A stretch of 64,000 nucleotides of DNA from contig NC_068974.1 of NCBI RefSeq assembly GCF_016808095.1, positions 33,387,090 through 33,451,089 on the forward strand, read 5' to 3'. Of the stretch, positions 51,149 through 62,706 are shown one piece after another; positions within the stretch are counted from its first letter, which is position 1, and the number at the start of each line of letters is the position of its first letter. A model generated the notes under the pieces. That model ran no database searches and had not been told where the DNA came from. It worked only from the letters and a program-made list of their open reading frames with translations. The position numbers were made by a program, and so were the translations under genes. The stretch is from Vigna angularis. Taxonomy: Eukaryota > Streptophyta > Magnoliopsida > Fabales > Fabaceae.

Positions 51149-52489
51149 ATGGGCGCGGTAACTTACTCTCACTCGCTGATTTCCTTTACTCTGTTATGTT
51201 GTTGCCAATGGTAAGTAACTAACCTGTGTTGTTGGTGTTGCAGAAAAAGAAGTCAGGTGGTGGAAACGGCAACAAGGAGAACGAGGACGGCACCACAACC
51301 GTCGTTTTGAAGATCGACTTCCACTGCGACGGTTGCGCTTCCAAAATCACTCGCCACCTCCGTTCTCTCCAAGGTTCTTTTCCCTTTCCTCCGAGGTTAC
51401 TTGCTCCGTCCTGGTTGGTTAATTGATGTGTTTTTAAGTTTTTTTGCTTGTTGTGGCAGGTGTGGAGACGGTGCAGGCGGATGGCGACGCCGGGAAGGTA
51501 ACAGTGACCGGGAAAATTGACGCCGTGAAGGTGAGGGACAACCTGGCGGAGAAGATGAAGAAGAAGGTGGAAATCGTCTCTCCGCAGCCCAAGAAGGAGA
51601 AGGAGGAGAGTAAAGACGCTAAAGCCAACAACAAAACCCAGGACAAGAAGAACAAGGACAAAGAGGTTCGTTCTTTCATTCGTTTCTTCATTTCTGGTCC
51701 CAACCTTTTCAGATTTTATTTTATTTTATTTTACTTTCTCTGCCACTGCCAGCCTGGGATATTTTATTTTATTTTCCTAATTTGTTCCGGCACTGTTTGG
51801 TGATCTCTGTTGGTTATTATTATTATTATTTGTTTAATTTATGAATTTATTTGTCGTTTGTCGTTAATTTTGCTTAATTTAATTATCAGGTGACTACCGC
51901 GGTTCTGAAGATGGCACTGCATTGCCAGGGTTGTTTGGACAGGATTGGCAAGACTGTGCTGAAAACCAAAGGTTGGTTACTTGGTTTTCTTTATATTTAT
52001 TTTTTGGGTATTGTTTTGATTTGTCTCTTGGTTTGGCTAATTGGTTGTGGACATGATGTAGGAGTGAAAGAGATGGCTATAGACAAGGAAAAGGAAACGG
52101 TGACTGTGAAAGGGACAATGGATGTTAAGGCTCTGGCGGAGAATCTAATGGAGAAGCTGAGGAGGAAGGTTGAGGTGGTCCCTCCCAAGAAAGAGAAGGA
52201 GGGTGACAAGGAAGGAGAAAAGGACAAGGAAGGATCGGGGAAGAAGAAGAACAAGGGTGGTGGTGGTGGTGGAGGAGACAGTAACGAAGGGGTAATAGAG
52301 AAAATAGATTACAGCAGAATGGAGTATTTGCCACAACCTGCTTTTGGCTTTGGTTATGGTTATGGACACGGAAATAGTGGTGGCTATAGCTATGTGCCAG
52401 TGTACCCGGAGCAGATGCACTTTCACTTGCATGCACCACCCCCACAAATTTTCAGTGACGAGAACCCGAATGCTTGTTCTGTCATGTGA
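51149..52489 (+). CDS. Heavy-metal-associated isoprenylated plant protein (HIPP), two HMA domains
   Basis: This is a predicted cytosolic or membrane-tethered metal-binding chaperone. Exons are 51149-51157, 51244-51373, 51460-51665, 51890-51971 and 52062-52489. All introns are GT-AG, and the sum is 855 bp or 284 residues. Exon 1 codes only MGA. HMA domain 1 (about 20-90) has the metal site CDGC with Cys31 and Cys34; HMA domain 2 (about 116-180) has CQGC with Cys127 and Cys130. Lys/Glu-rich linkers follow each domain, then a run of seven glycines and a Gly/Tyr-rich stretch. The end, SDENPNACSVM, carries a CaaX box for prenylation at Cys281. The order matches Arabidopsis HIPP05/06-type proteins. 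Intron 4 is 90 bp with no stop, so its retention keeps the frame. Confidence 0.94.
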
Positions 52490-52920
52490 GCGAGGTGTCA
52501 GAGGTTGATTTCATTCAACTGGGTGGTGATGGATGATGATAATGACGATGGTGGTGGATTGTCTTGGCCAGTTGGCCTGCCAGGGTTATAGACTAGAGGC
52601 TATAGTCTAGACTGTTTCTATTCTTTTTTTCAATTTTGGTTTTTAGAATTCCACGAGAACTTTGAGATGTTTTGCTTGTGATTTTGATGTGATTAGTTAA
52701 CCAATACGGATGATATATTTTCAAATGGCAATGCCACTTTCAGAATTTGTTACTGTCAGTTTATGCATAATGTAAATAATGAGATGGAAATTGGAATCTA
52801 TTTCAAATTTGATTTTGTTGTATGCTGTGTATTGGAACGAAGTTGGTGCCAAATTTCTTGATAATTTAATGATTGTAAATAGATTTTGGAGGGTGGACAA
52901 AAAAGGGGCTGGCACTTACA
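52490..52920 (+). other. 3' region of the HIPP gene
   Basis: This probable 3' UTR has GT-rich and T-rich stretches and no other open frame of note. The exact polyadenylation point cannot be set. Confidence 0.45.
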
Positions 52921-52971
52921 TGTCCTTATTAGGTGTCCTTCGTCGCTGATATGAGGTGTTTGGTGCCCTCA

Positions 52972-53262
52972 TTAGTTATGACGCTTATTCCTACAAGTTT
53001 CTTGAGCCTTCTTTTTTTTCTCTACCTTTATAATTTGCCCACTACTATGCCATTGCCTCGAAGCAGGGTCGTTAGTTGCTTTAAACTCTGTCCTTTTCTC
53101 ACTTTTATCATTTGTCCCATATGTTAACTGCTCTTTTCCTTCCCCGCTTTTCAATTTGGCTCTTTCGTTGCTTTCCAATACTGCTCTCCTCGCCTTCTTC
53201 GCCCTGCATAACTTCTGTTTCACAGAATCGTAATTCGATTCGACCGTCTCATCATTCTCCAC
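52972..53262 (-). other. Unidentified basic open frame
   Basis: A minus-strand frame of 96 codons is rich in Lys, Arg and Glu (for example KQKLCRAKKARRAVLESNER). It resembles charged coiled-coil sequence, but I recognise no family, and there is no sign of upstream exons or a promoter. It may be gene debris or chance. Confidence 0.2.
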
Positions 53263-53270
53263 TACTATTT

Positions 53271-56200
53271 CAGTAATGGGTTCTATTTTTCAAGCACATG
53301 TGACTCAGGTTTCAAAAGCAATGAATATCCTTAATCAATAGTCATATGTGGTGGTGACCATCTGCTAGTGTTAATTAACATAAAACAGTGGTTTATAATG
53401 ATTGTTAAGAATGACAAGTGCATTTTTAATGGATTTGCATTTATCCGTGCAGAAAAGTTGTTGTATCCCCTGTAATAACTGAGGCGTTGGGTTGCATGTG
53501 CTACATGAGGCTAAGTGAAAACGTGGAGGATCATGATGACAATGCATTGGTTTTATGCATGGCATATTTCTTTGGCGATGATGATGCTATCCAAGACCAC
53601 TCACCACACTACCCTGCACTCAAAACCCCCTTGATTTTTGTCTGCCTTTGCCAAAAGAAAGAAACAAGAGCTTTTGTAAAAGAATGGAAAAGCCAAAAAA
53701 CACTGCTACACCAACATTTTCAAACAATGCTTTTCAAATCGCATTACTCACTCGACATATAGTTTTATCGTTCATTAATATTCTGACATACACGTAAAAC
53801 ATATCTATAGTGAAAATGTGTCCAAATTAAATTATTATTGTGGTACAATTAAATAACTATCATATCATATATTATACAAGGTAAAAAAAAAGGACAAATT
53901 AAACAGTGTGACATGCTTTATATGGAGTATACAAGAAAGAATATATAAAACCAAGACAGAGAAACCATACGACATAATTTATGACTAACATAAGTAATTG
54001 TAAAAGAAAAAAAACTCATCATCATGTCTTTATTATGGCGCTTTTAAACTGATTTATGGCTGTTACTTTTGTGGACAGAACAAACTGAACTTTCCATTTA
54101 ATAAGAAATTTAATCTATACTTTTTAATTTACATTTTCTATTGTAAATTTTTAAAGAATAAACTTACAAAAAAAAAGTGTCCCTGCAACTGCATTCCTTT
54201 ACCCTTTTCCTTTTTGATTTTGAGTTTAGTTCTGGCAAAGAGATTATTTATTTATTTATGTATTATTTATTTAATAATAGAAGAATATTCTGGGCACTAA
54301 CAGAGCGAGAGGTCAACCTAAAACTTTTCGGCTTTTCCCCTTTACCGAGTGTTTTAATAAAGTGCATTCACGAGAAGGTGTGCTTTCATGTATATTCACA
54401 GAAACCAAATATCATGAATTTTAAAGATTCCGTATCCATGTGGTTAAAGCCCTTTTATTTTCATAGGTTTTTTCCATTAGTCTAGCTTCTTAACACGGTC
54501 ACTCACCATGCTTTCAACTTTAACTGTTTTTCTCTCTGTATTATTAAACTATTTGGAAGCTTTAAATTCAATTATTATTTGCTATTCTTGGTGAGTTTGT
54601 ATTTGGTTGAACAATAATTCACACATCGCTCACAGAACAGGCTAGCTTCAAGGTTGGTGCCAAAATCGTACGCATCAACGTACACTTGTGAAAGAAAATA
54701 AATAAAGTGAGCTTTATTCAGAGTTAAATTTCTCCGAAATGGGGCCACACGCGTAAAGGGTCAGGCACTGCACTAAAGGACCTTAAATATTCTTTTTCAG
54801 ATATAAGTTTGAGAAGGAAAGGTTCGAGTTGGCAAACTAAGCTTTCTGGAGAAGAAAAAAAATCACAATTCTCACTTTGCTTTCCTGTAACTTACAAACA
54901 CTATAAGACTAATCCTAATAGATACTATCTTTCACTTTTATTAAGGTTTCAACTCGTGATTTTGTACAAATAATCTATGTTGGATCTACGGAGAAAGATG
55001 TTCACTTTGAAGATACGAATTTCAATACGACATGGGTTTAATTATATAACAGATTGATATAACTTTTTATCCAAAATCTTAAGATAATAAATTAATGTAT
55101 TTTCAATCTTATATGGTGTTTTACTTTCTAATTTCTATTTAATGTGGGAGTTAAACTCACACTTTGAATTTTAACAATCTCTCCCCTTCAAAAATGAGTC
55201 ACTTTCATGTTAATACATTTTCTCTCTTTCAAGCACAAACATACCAGTCTCTTTTTTCGTACCGTCTTTCTTTGTTTGTATCCTAATAAGGTAAGAGATA
55301 CAACATTAATAAGACATGAATTTAATTATATAAGAAATTGATATAATTTTCAACCCAAAATTTTAAAATAATAATTTAACAAGTTTTTATTTGATACATG
55401 TTTCACTTTTTCATTTTTATTTTTATTTAATATAAAACTGAAATTTATATTTGAATTTAAAAAAAATATGGTGAGAATACACTTAAATTTACAATAAATA
55501 TGAGACTATGCTTATCCTTGAATACCTCAACTGTTCCTTTTGATAAGTGAAGAAACATAATTGATTGTCGAATATGACAACTGCAAGGGAAAAGTCATCG
55601 GTCAAAAGTCTTGTCGTCTATGTTCTACAAACATGAGATTTTAGAGGGTCGAGCTAATACTTATTAGGATTAGTTTATAAATAATTGCAGAAATAATTGA
55701 AGTTTGGATGGATATGCGATCAAGCAACTTTGTAGTAGGATAGGTGGAAAGCTATGCTATATATGTTGAATGTAATTAAGATCAAACCAGCAATTTCCAA
55801 AGTCTGTTGTCGCATTTTCTTATCCTTAATATCATCATGGTAATCACCCAAAAGGTTCTTTCATGTTCTGCATAAATTAAGAACAGTAAAAGTTATGCCT
55901 TTTATTAAAATAAGTTTAACCCCTTAAGTAATAAGTATATGATCCACTCCTATAACTAGTATATTAAATTTTTCAATACATTTTCAGTGATGTTGAAGTA
56001 CTCTTTCCATTCGTAGTCCTTTATTATTTATTCAAAGAGTAATTAAAACTTAATTGTATCTCGACTTAACTGTATCTCAAGGGACACACATATAATATTA
56101 AACTTTGATCAGATATTTTTAAATCTTTCGCAAGTTTGTAAACACTGTCAAATATTTATTAGAAGTATATTTTTTTTAATACAGATATTTTTAACTTTGA

Positions 56201-58814
56201 ATGATTGAGATTATAAAGTCAAAAAGTTCTCATAAGTATAACATTCCACATTTGAAGAAAGCAATTAGAAAATAAATAAAGACTACTTATACAACTGAAA
56301 TGTCCAATATTACAAGATGTGTTTCATTTTTTTCTTATCACCAAACATCAAACGTTATATATATATTCGGTATAAAAAGATATCAACTCATAAAGTAGGT
56401 AAGAAATCATTATTATTGAGAGATAATTATATCATATTTATATAAAACCTACATAAATAATAATTAACCTAGAGGTTTTTCAACCAAAGAAAGGCAATAG
56501 AAAACATAACAACTTTACATTTCACCATAAGCAAGAAAACCAAAACTCAAAAAACTTTAGTGTTATATGTAATTTTTTCATTCTTACCCTTTATTATACT
56601 CTTCGTTAGTTAAAGATTCTACTACATTGGTTAAATATTCTAGTACACTAGAAGACAAGATCCCAAAAAAGTTATCCTACATGATAAACATTGAATAATT
56701 CAACTTATTAAAAACTAGACATACCGTGCAATTTTACATACTATTTTTTATTCAAATATATATGATTGTGCTACAACAAAATATTTAGGATCGTGGAACA
56801 AAGTATAGATCAACATTTTTTCTAAATTACTTGTTGCACTATCTTTTTACAGGTTAATGAATTCAATTCAAGTAAAACTTAAACATAATTAAAAGTTAAT
56901 GCAACTAAAAATGAAGCGTGTTTTTATGTTGCATCCTTTATTTTTTTTTATAAACTCTATAATTTACAATTTTACAAGTCCTTTACAATCCTAATCATAT
57001 CTTAAATTTAACTACATTGATCTCAATTCTCGTGTGTCACCTGTCAAAACCCTATGTTATTAACATATTGTGAATGTTATTCAGATATTGAGCATAGATA
57101 TGTTACACTCTTAAATTTGTAAGGTTTTTTTCCTAATTGTAAGAAGATTTGCCTCTTGAAAAAGCTTCTCAAAGATAAAAAGAAAAATAATAAGAAAATA
57201 ACACTACTAAGACTCTCAAATATGAACTCATGAAAAGATTTTCATTAAAGGTGATTTTACAATAGAGACTCACTCAATTTTATAAGGATCATGCTACAAT
57301 ATTGAAGAGGAAAAGACACCTCTCAAGTATTTAAAACACATTAGGAAATCCAAATGCAAACATAATTTAAGTTAAAGTTAACTCAACTAATCATATTTTA
57401 ACATTTAGTTAACTCTTAATTAATCCTAGTATAATGGTGATTCTTTAAAATTAGGAAAATGTGCCTGCTAAAAATATGAAAAATTCGTCATTATACTTCC
57501 AAGAAGCACATGTCTCTCATTCAGAGGTTAAAAAATATGTTAAATAGTTACAATCACCATTATACTATAAAATGTGTTAATTATAAATGTTGATGTGATT
57601 TATATATTTATAAATTTTGTACATGTGTCTCTTGGTGACTCTTGAAACATAAAATATTCCAAGGGAATAAAAAAATATTTCATAATATAATGAATTTACA
57701 AATATTGAAAACCTTTTTATATTTTTTTCACTTTTTTCAATTTGTGAATCTTCCTCGAAATCTCGTGGAATCTTCTTATTTATTTATTTTTCTTTGTCAT
57801 GTCTCTTTTATTAATTCTTGAAGTCCCTTTTATCTTCTTTTTTTTATTATATATTTTTCTTCATTAATATTTACATCATTTTATTAAACCACTCAACCCA
57901 CCTATGATTGAGAATAAGAAAAGAATCTCCTTTTAATAAACACTTCTTTATCTTAAGGTAAAAGCTTCTCAAACTCTCTCCCACCTATATTGTCTTTTTC
58001 TTTTTGCATGTTTATTATATTTATTTGAAAATATAAAAAATAAGAAATTAGATAATCGTTCTCCTCTTTAATTTCAATAACATTTTTGTTCTATTTGTCT
58101 CATCACCAATATGTTATTTATAATATATTTAGAATAATTTATGGATACAATTATCTTGTCCAAAACTAAATTTAATTTCATTTAAATTTTAAGAAACGAA
58201 CGAGTCAATTTGAATATTGATTTTTAAAAAATGTAAAACTATACTCATTGCAAATGGAGGTAATAATGAATTTGATATCTTTCTACATAAAAAAAAGTAA
58301 TGTAGAAGAGTTTCTAAAATAAATTATTTCTTTTACTTTTCATTTTCTTTTTTCCATATAATTATGAAAGAAAAAGTATTTTGTGTCACGTTTTCTTATC
58401 CATAGTACAATGGGGGGCCAAAAAATCCTTTCATATATATCCTTTAACTTTTGAGACTTCCAAGTCAATGAATTTGAGAGACTTTCGAACACGGAAAAGA
58501 ATAGAGACGTACGTCACTTTTTGTTCTTTCAAGTTAGATGGCTCAAAGGAAACAAAATAAACAAAAAAGTCTTCCTAATTATGATTTACTAAACAACCAA
58601 AGAGTACATTTTGCAAGAAAACACACAAAATTACTATTTTTGCACTAAGTTTGTAACCACAATTAAGCTTATTAGTTTCTTAGCAATAGAAGGTTTATTA
58701 TAATTGATTTAAAATTAAATTTTCATACAAAATTGATTTTGTAAAATTAAATTTATAAAATAAATTTTAAATTTAACTTAATTTTATAAAATTGTCTCAA
58801 AAAATATATGTATT
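53271..58814. other. Long AT-rich intergenic region
   Basis: No gene is visible. Apart from the repeated segment near 55.0-55.5 kb I see no classified element. Short GC-richer spots at 53480-53640 and 54300-54480 give open frames without recognisable domains. Confidence 0.6.
55028..55455 (+). repeat. Two diverged copies of a legume-style dispersed repeat
   Basis: Segments at about 55028-55170 and 55313-55455 share tttaattatataa, gattgatataa, aaaatctta-type and tttatttaat stretches in the same order. Their family is not named. Confidence 0.55.
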
Positions 58815-58960
58815 GTATGGCTGAGCAGCCATTCCACTAAAGAGGGATAATCAGTCACTTAGGTTTGAATCCTCGAATTTGGATAAAACAAGACGAAAGT
58901 TATCCGGTCATACATGGTCGGTGACCGAATGGTCGGTGACCGAATGGTCAGACTCAACAG
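58815..58960 (+). mobile_element. SINE-like fragment with tRNA-type A and B boxes
   Basis: tggctgagcag at 58818-58828 resembles a pol III A box, and ggtttgaatcc at 58863-58873 resembles a B box, about 44 bases apart. The sequence does not fold as a full tRNA (no acceptor-stem match), which fits a tRNA-derived SINE head. Downstream, tggtcggtgaccgaa occurs twice in tandem (58915-58929, 58930-58944), each copy holding the palindrome tcggtgaccga. No poly(A) tail or target-site duplication is obvious. Confidence 0.4.
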
Positions 58961-60013
58961 CCAGGTACTTAAGAAACATTGCAAATAAAAGTAAGTATCA
59001 ATTAATGTATAATGGACTGAAATTCAATCCTGAATATAAATAAAGGTTAAAGGAAAGAAATATGTAATGACATTTATTGTGAATTTAAGACTTTACTCTA
59101 ACTCATGTGAAGTTATTTGACCCTATACCAAAAACAATATATATTATGAATTATTTCTAATAATTGTTGAATTACCAACATGAATCATTCATAAAAGATA
59201 ATCCGACATTAAATAGAAAATTTAAACTAATTAAATACACTTTTTTATGTAATTAATTTGTTTTTGCGTGCAAGTAGCTAGTATATAGAAAACAAAGAAA
59301 ATGGTAATAAAGCAAAAGTTTAATAATTGTCTTTAGCTAAAAGTTAAAAAAAAGTGCATTGCATTCAAAAGTTAAAGTAGACGAGATAATGAAGACAATG
59401 CTTAGACTGTTAAAGAATGGGCAAATAAATAATAAAGGTATGGAAGATTTCCAAAGGAATAAAAGTTTAATTAAATGATGACAAAATAATACTGCCAGTG
59501 CACAAGAGACTCCAAGAATCTTACTGACCTGAAAATCATCACACATTTTTAGTTTTATATATAGTTTTTATATATTTTTTTATCGTTTTATACATATACT
59601 CCAAATCCATAACTTCTGAAGAAGGTGAAGATCATTTCATTAAAAAAAATGTAAATTTTTAACATAAAAGCTTAAACAAACAAAAAATAAAAGTAGTAAT
59701 ATTGTAGAAAAAGGTGAGTTGAATTCGTTAGTATGTTTTGATCTGACTCATCTAGTTTGCCAAATTGGAAAGTCAGTCTAATTCAGGCCAGCTAATTTTT
59801 TTCTAATTTAAAATCAAAATAAAATCATTTAAAACATTAACTTTTTTATATTATAGTTTTTAAATATATAATAATATTATAATTTAAATTACTAAAATTT
59901 ATAAATTAAGTTTTAATTTTTAGTTATAATATAATAAATTAGTATATAAATGTGAAGTGTTAATTATTTAATTAAAAGCTCAAAAAATATTTACATAATT
60001 AAATATATTTTTA

Positions 60014-60042
60014 ATATATATATATATATATGTGTGTGTGTG
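60014..60042. repeat. (TA)n(TG)n microsatellite
   Basis: About 10 TA units followed by about 5 TG units. Confidence 0.9.
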
Positions 60043-60336
60043 ATTTTAAAAATTAAAAAAAAAAGATAAAAAGATTTAAAAAAATGGTGAGACAAATTAC
60101 AACTTCTGATTTGTTTTTGTTCGACCAACCCGACCCAATCAGATTCCTTTTTGGTTGTCACTTCTAATTTTTTTTTTTCTTATACTTTAAATTATAGAAA
60201 AAACATAAGTACGATAAAAAATAGTTTTCCCTAGGTTTTTTTCACTTAATTCTTTTTTTCAAAAAGAATAGTTTAATATTACTTCTAATTTAATGGATAT
60301 ATATTATCAGCAAAATATTTTGTATTGTATGAGTTC

Positions 60337-62700
60337 TGTAACATCCCAAAATATAATAATTACCATAGATTAGAAATAATTACAATTAACAGTTAAAACA
60401 TGCAGTTTTATACTAAGCGCAAGATTTCAAAACCGAACGTTCTCACGTACAGAGGTAAAATGCCATACAGCAGTATATTAAAGTTTAAAGACGAACGGTT
60501 TTACAAGCTTTAACCGAACGTCCAAAAGCTAACAACAAGGATATAAACTACAACTTAACGAGCGCTCTAGGGCTCGGCTTTAACCTCTACTTCAACCAGA
60601 TTGGCGTCCTCCAAATCTTCTTCTTCCAGCGCTTCCTCAAGCAATGCCTCTCCATCTGCTCACATCCACACGGATGATCATTGCATTGACAAGACGGACG
60701 TACATGGACGAACGACAATACAAGGAAACGACACAGGGTAAGCTTATTGAATTTAATTCACCAATAATTTATCCACATAACATTTCAACATTTATAAAGA
60801 TATCACAACACATAATATCAGTTCAAACTCTCAAAAGACAGACCGTCCGGACTGTATGAATCCATGTAACTACAGGCGTTCGTGCACTCGGGTGGTGTGG
60901 TAACTGGAAACACTCATCAGCTGCCACCCGAGGTTAGCCCTATCAGTCCAAAGTACTCAATAGGACTAGAGCCTCCTGCCATTTCCACGCATGACCTACT
61001 CCCCTCTACATGAGGACGAGCACTCACGAAATTTCAGGATGAACAGCCATCAGTAATTTTACCATGGTCATACTATACACTTCTCGTATTCAAATTATAG
61101 AGACGTTCCTCCACGGAACGCTCGCCCAAATCCCACAACCATAGTTTCACCTCATATAATGTTCGGCATTTATAATCTTTCACTTTTATTTTCATTTTCT
61201 TTATCTTTCAATCCAAGTACATAAATCACAAACGTTCATCCCCCTTTATAATGAGGACAACCGTGGAGAACAAGACCGAAGAATTTACTCCGTTCCAAGA
61301 ACAGAATAGAACCGATTTCCAAATAGATGGACGACCTGTATTAATCAAGGGTACTCGACACTGTCGGTTGACACCGATTGATGATCTGTAGTAACAAGGG
61401 TGATCGACACGGTAGGTCGACACAGATGGATGATCTGTAGTAACAAGGGTGATCGACACGGTAGGTCGACACAGATGGATGATCTGTAGTAACAAGGGTG
61501 ATCGACACGGTAGGTCGACACAGATGGATGATCTGTAGTAACAAGGGTGATTGACACGGTAGGTCGACACAGATGGATGATCTGTAGTAACAAGGGTGAT
61601 CGACACGGTAGGTCGACACAGATGGATGATCTGTAGTAACAAGGGTGATCGACACGGTAGGTCGACACAGATGGATGATCTGTAGTAACAAGGGTGATCG
61701 ACACGGTAGGTCGACACAGATGGATAATCTGTAGTAACAAGGGTGATCGACACTGCTCATTATGAGCTCTATGTAAAGGATCGACACAGCTCAACCTCGA
61801 CCAGAAATTCTTCCCGAATGAAAGTATTTCAATCCAAAGAATTGTACAAGAACACCAAACGGTCAAGAACCGTTTAATGTCGGACGTACGTTATCATAGA
61901 GAAGTTCATATTCAAGTTTCACTTACATTCACTCATTTCTCAGCATACATATATATATTTCATATTTTCAAATACTCATATCAACTCATACTTATGATCA
62001 TATACCAACAATCAAATAACACAGTTCATACTTCATGCGACACACATAACGTTCATACAGTACACGACAAACATACGAATTAAATTTAATAAGCTTCCCT
62101 TACCTGGATAGCAGTACACGTTTAAGAGTATAACTTGAATTTGCCCAACTATGGCTTTCTACCCTCCGAGATCTTTCTTACGCTCCTTAACTAAGTCGAT
62201 TACAGAATCAGAAGGGGGTTCGGATCCAAATGAAGCTCACTGGTCCGTGAATGTCCCCACGGTCTCTGAAAATTGATCGGAGTAGCAAGGAATGAGTAAT
62301 AGTAGAGAGAAGTTTGGAAAGTTCTAGAGAGAAGGTGGAGAAAATGGAGGTTTAGGTTCTAAGGAAGATGAAGGGTGCGTGCGGGTGAGAGAGGAAGAGT
62401 TTTCAAATCTCAGTTTTGTTGCTTTCCTCGTCAAGACAGACGAGCGTCTCCCAGCCCGACACCTGCACACCACTTCTGATTTCAGAAGCTTCTCCCGTGA
62501 CACGTGGCGTGCGTGCATGCAGTGCAAAGTGCGTTTTTAATGCTTTAGGGGAAAAAATGATGGGGTGGGGTTTTCTGTGCACGTTAGAGGACTGGTTTTC
62601 AGATTAGAGTGGGGGGTTTTGTAGTGAGTTAAGCGTTAATGTGTGTGCATTAATTTGACGTGACAGAGATTTATTTCTACAAATTATTAGGGGTCTCACA
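60337..62700 (-). repeat. 3' LTR of the gypsy element
   Basis: On the minus strand it starts TGTGAGACCCC at 62700 and ends GGGATGTTACA at 60337, a length of 2364 bp. The terminal sequences match those of the solo LTR at 29196-31449. It holds a 49-bp minisatellite at 61355-61755. Confidence 0.88.
61355..61755. repeat. 49-bp minisatellite, about 8 copies
   Basis: The unit contains gatggatgatctgtagtaac and starts at 61376, 61425, 61474, 61523, 61572, 61621, 61670 and 61719. Inner copies are nearly identical; the outermost copies are degenerate. The unit carries no stop in any minus-strand frame, so three long overlapping frames appear that are only repeat readouts. Confidence 0.95.
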
Positions 62701-62706
62701 TTCTCC

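Noticed and set aside
61226..61866. Three overlapping minus-strand open frames of 148-175 codons with repeated sequence
   Set aside because: All three frames of one 49-bp tandem repeat are open because the unit lacks minus-strand stops. They are the same repeat read in three phases, not proteins.
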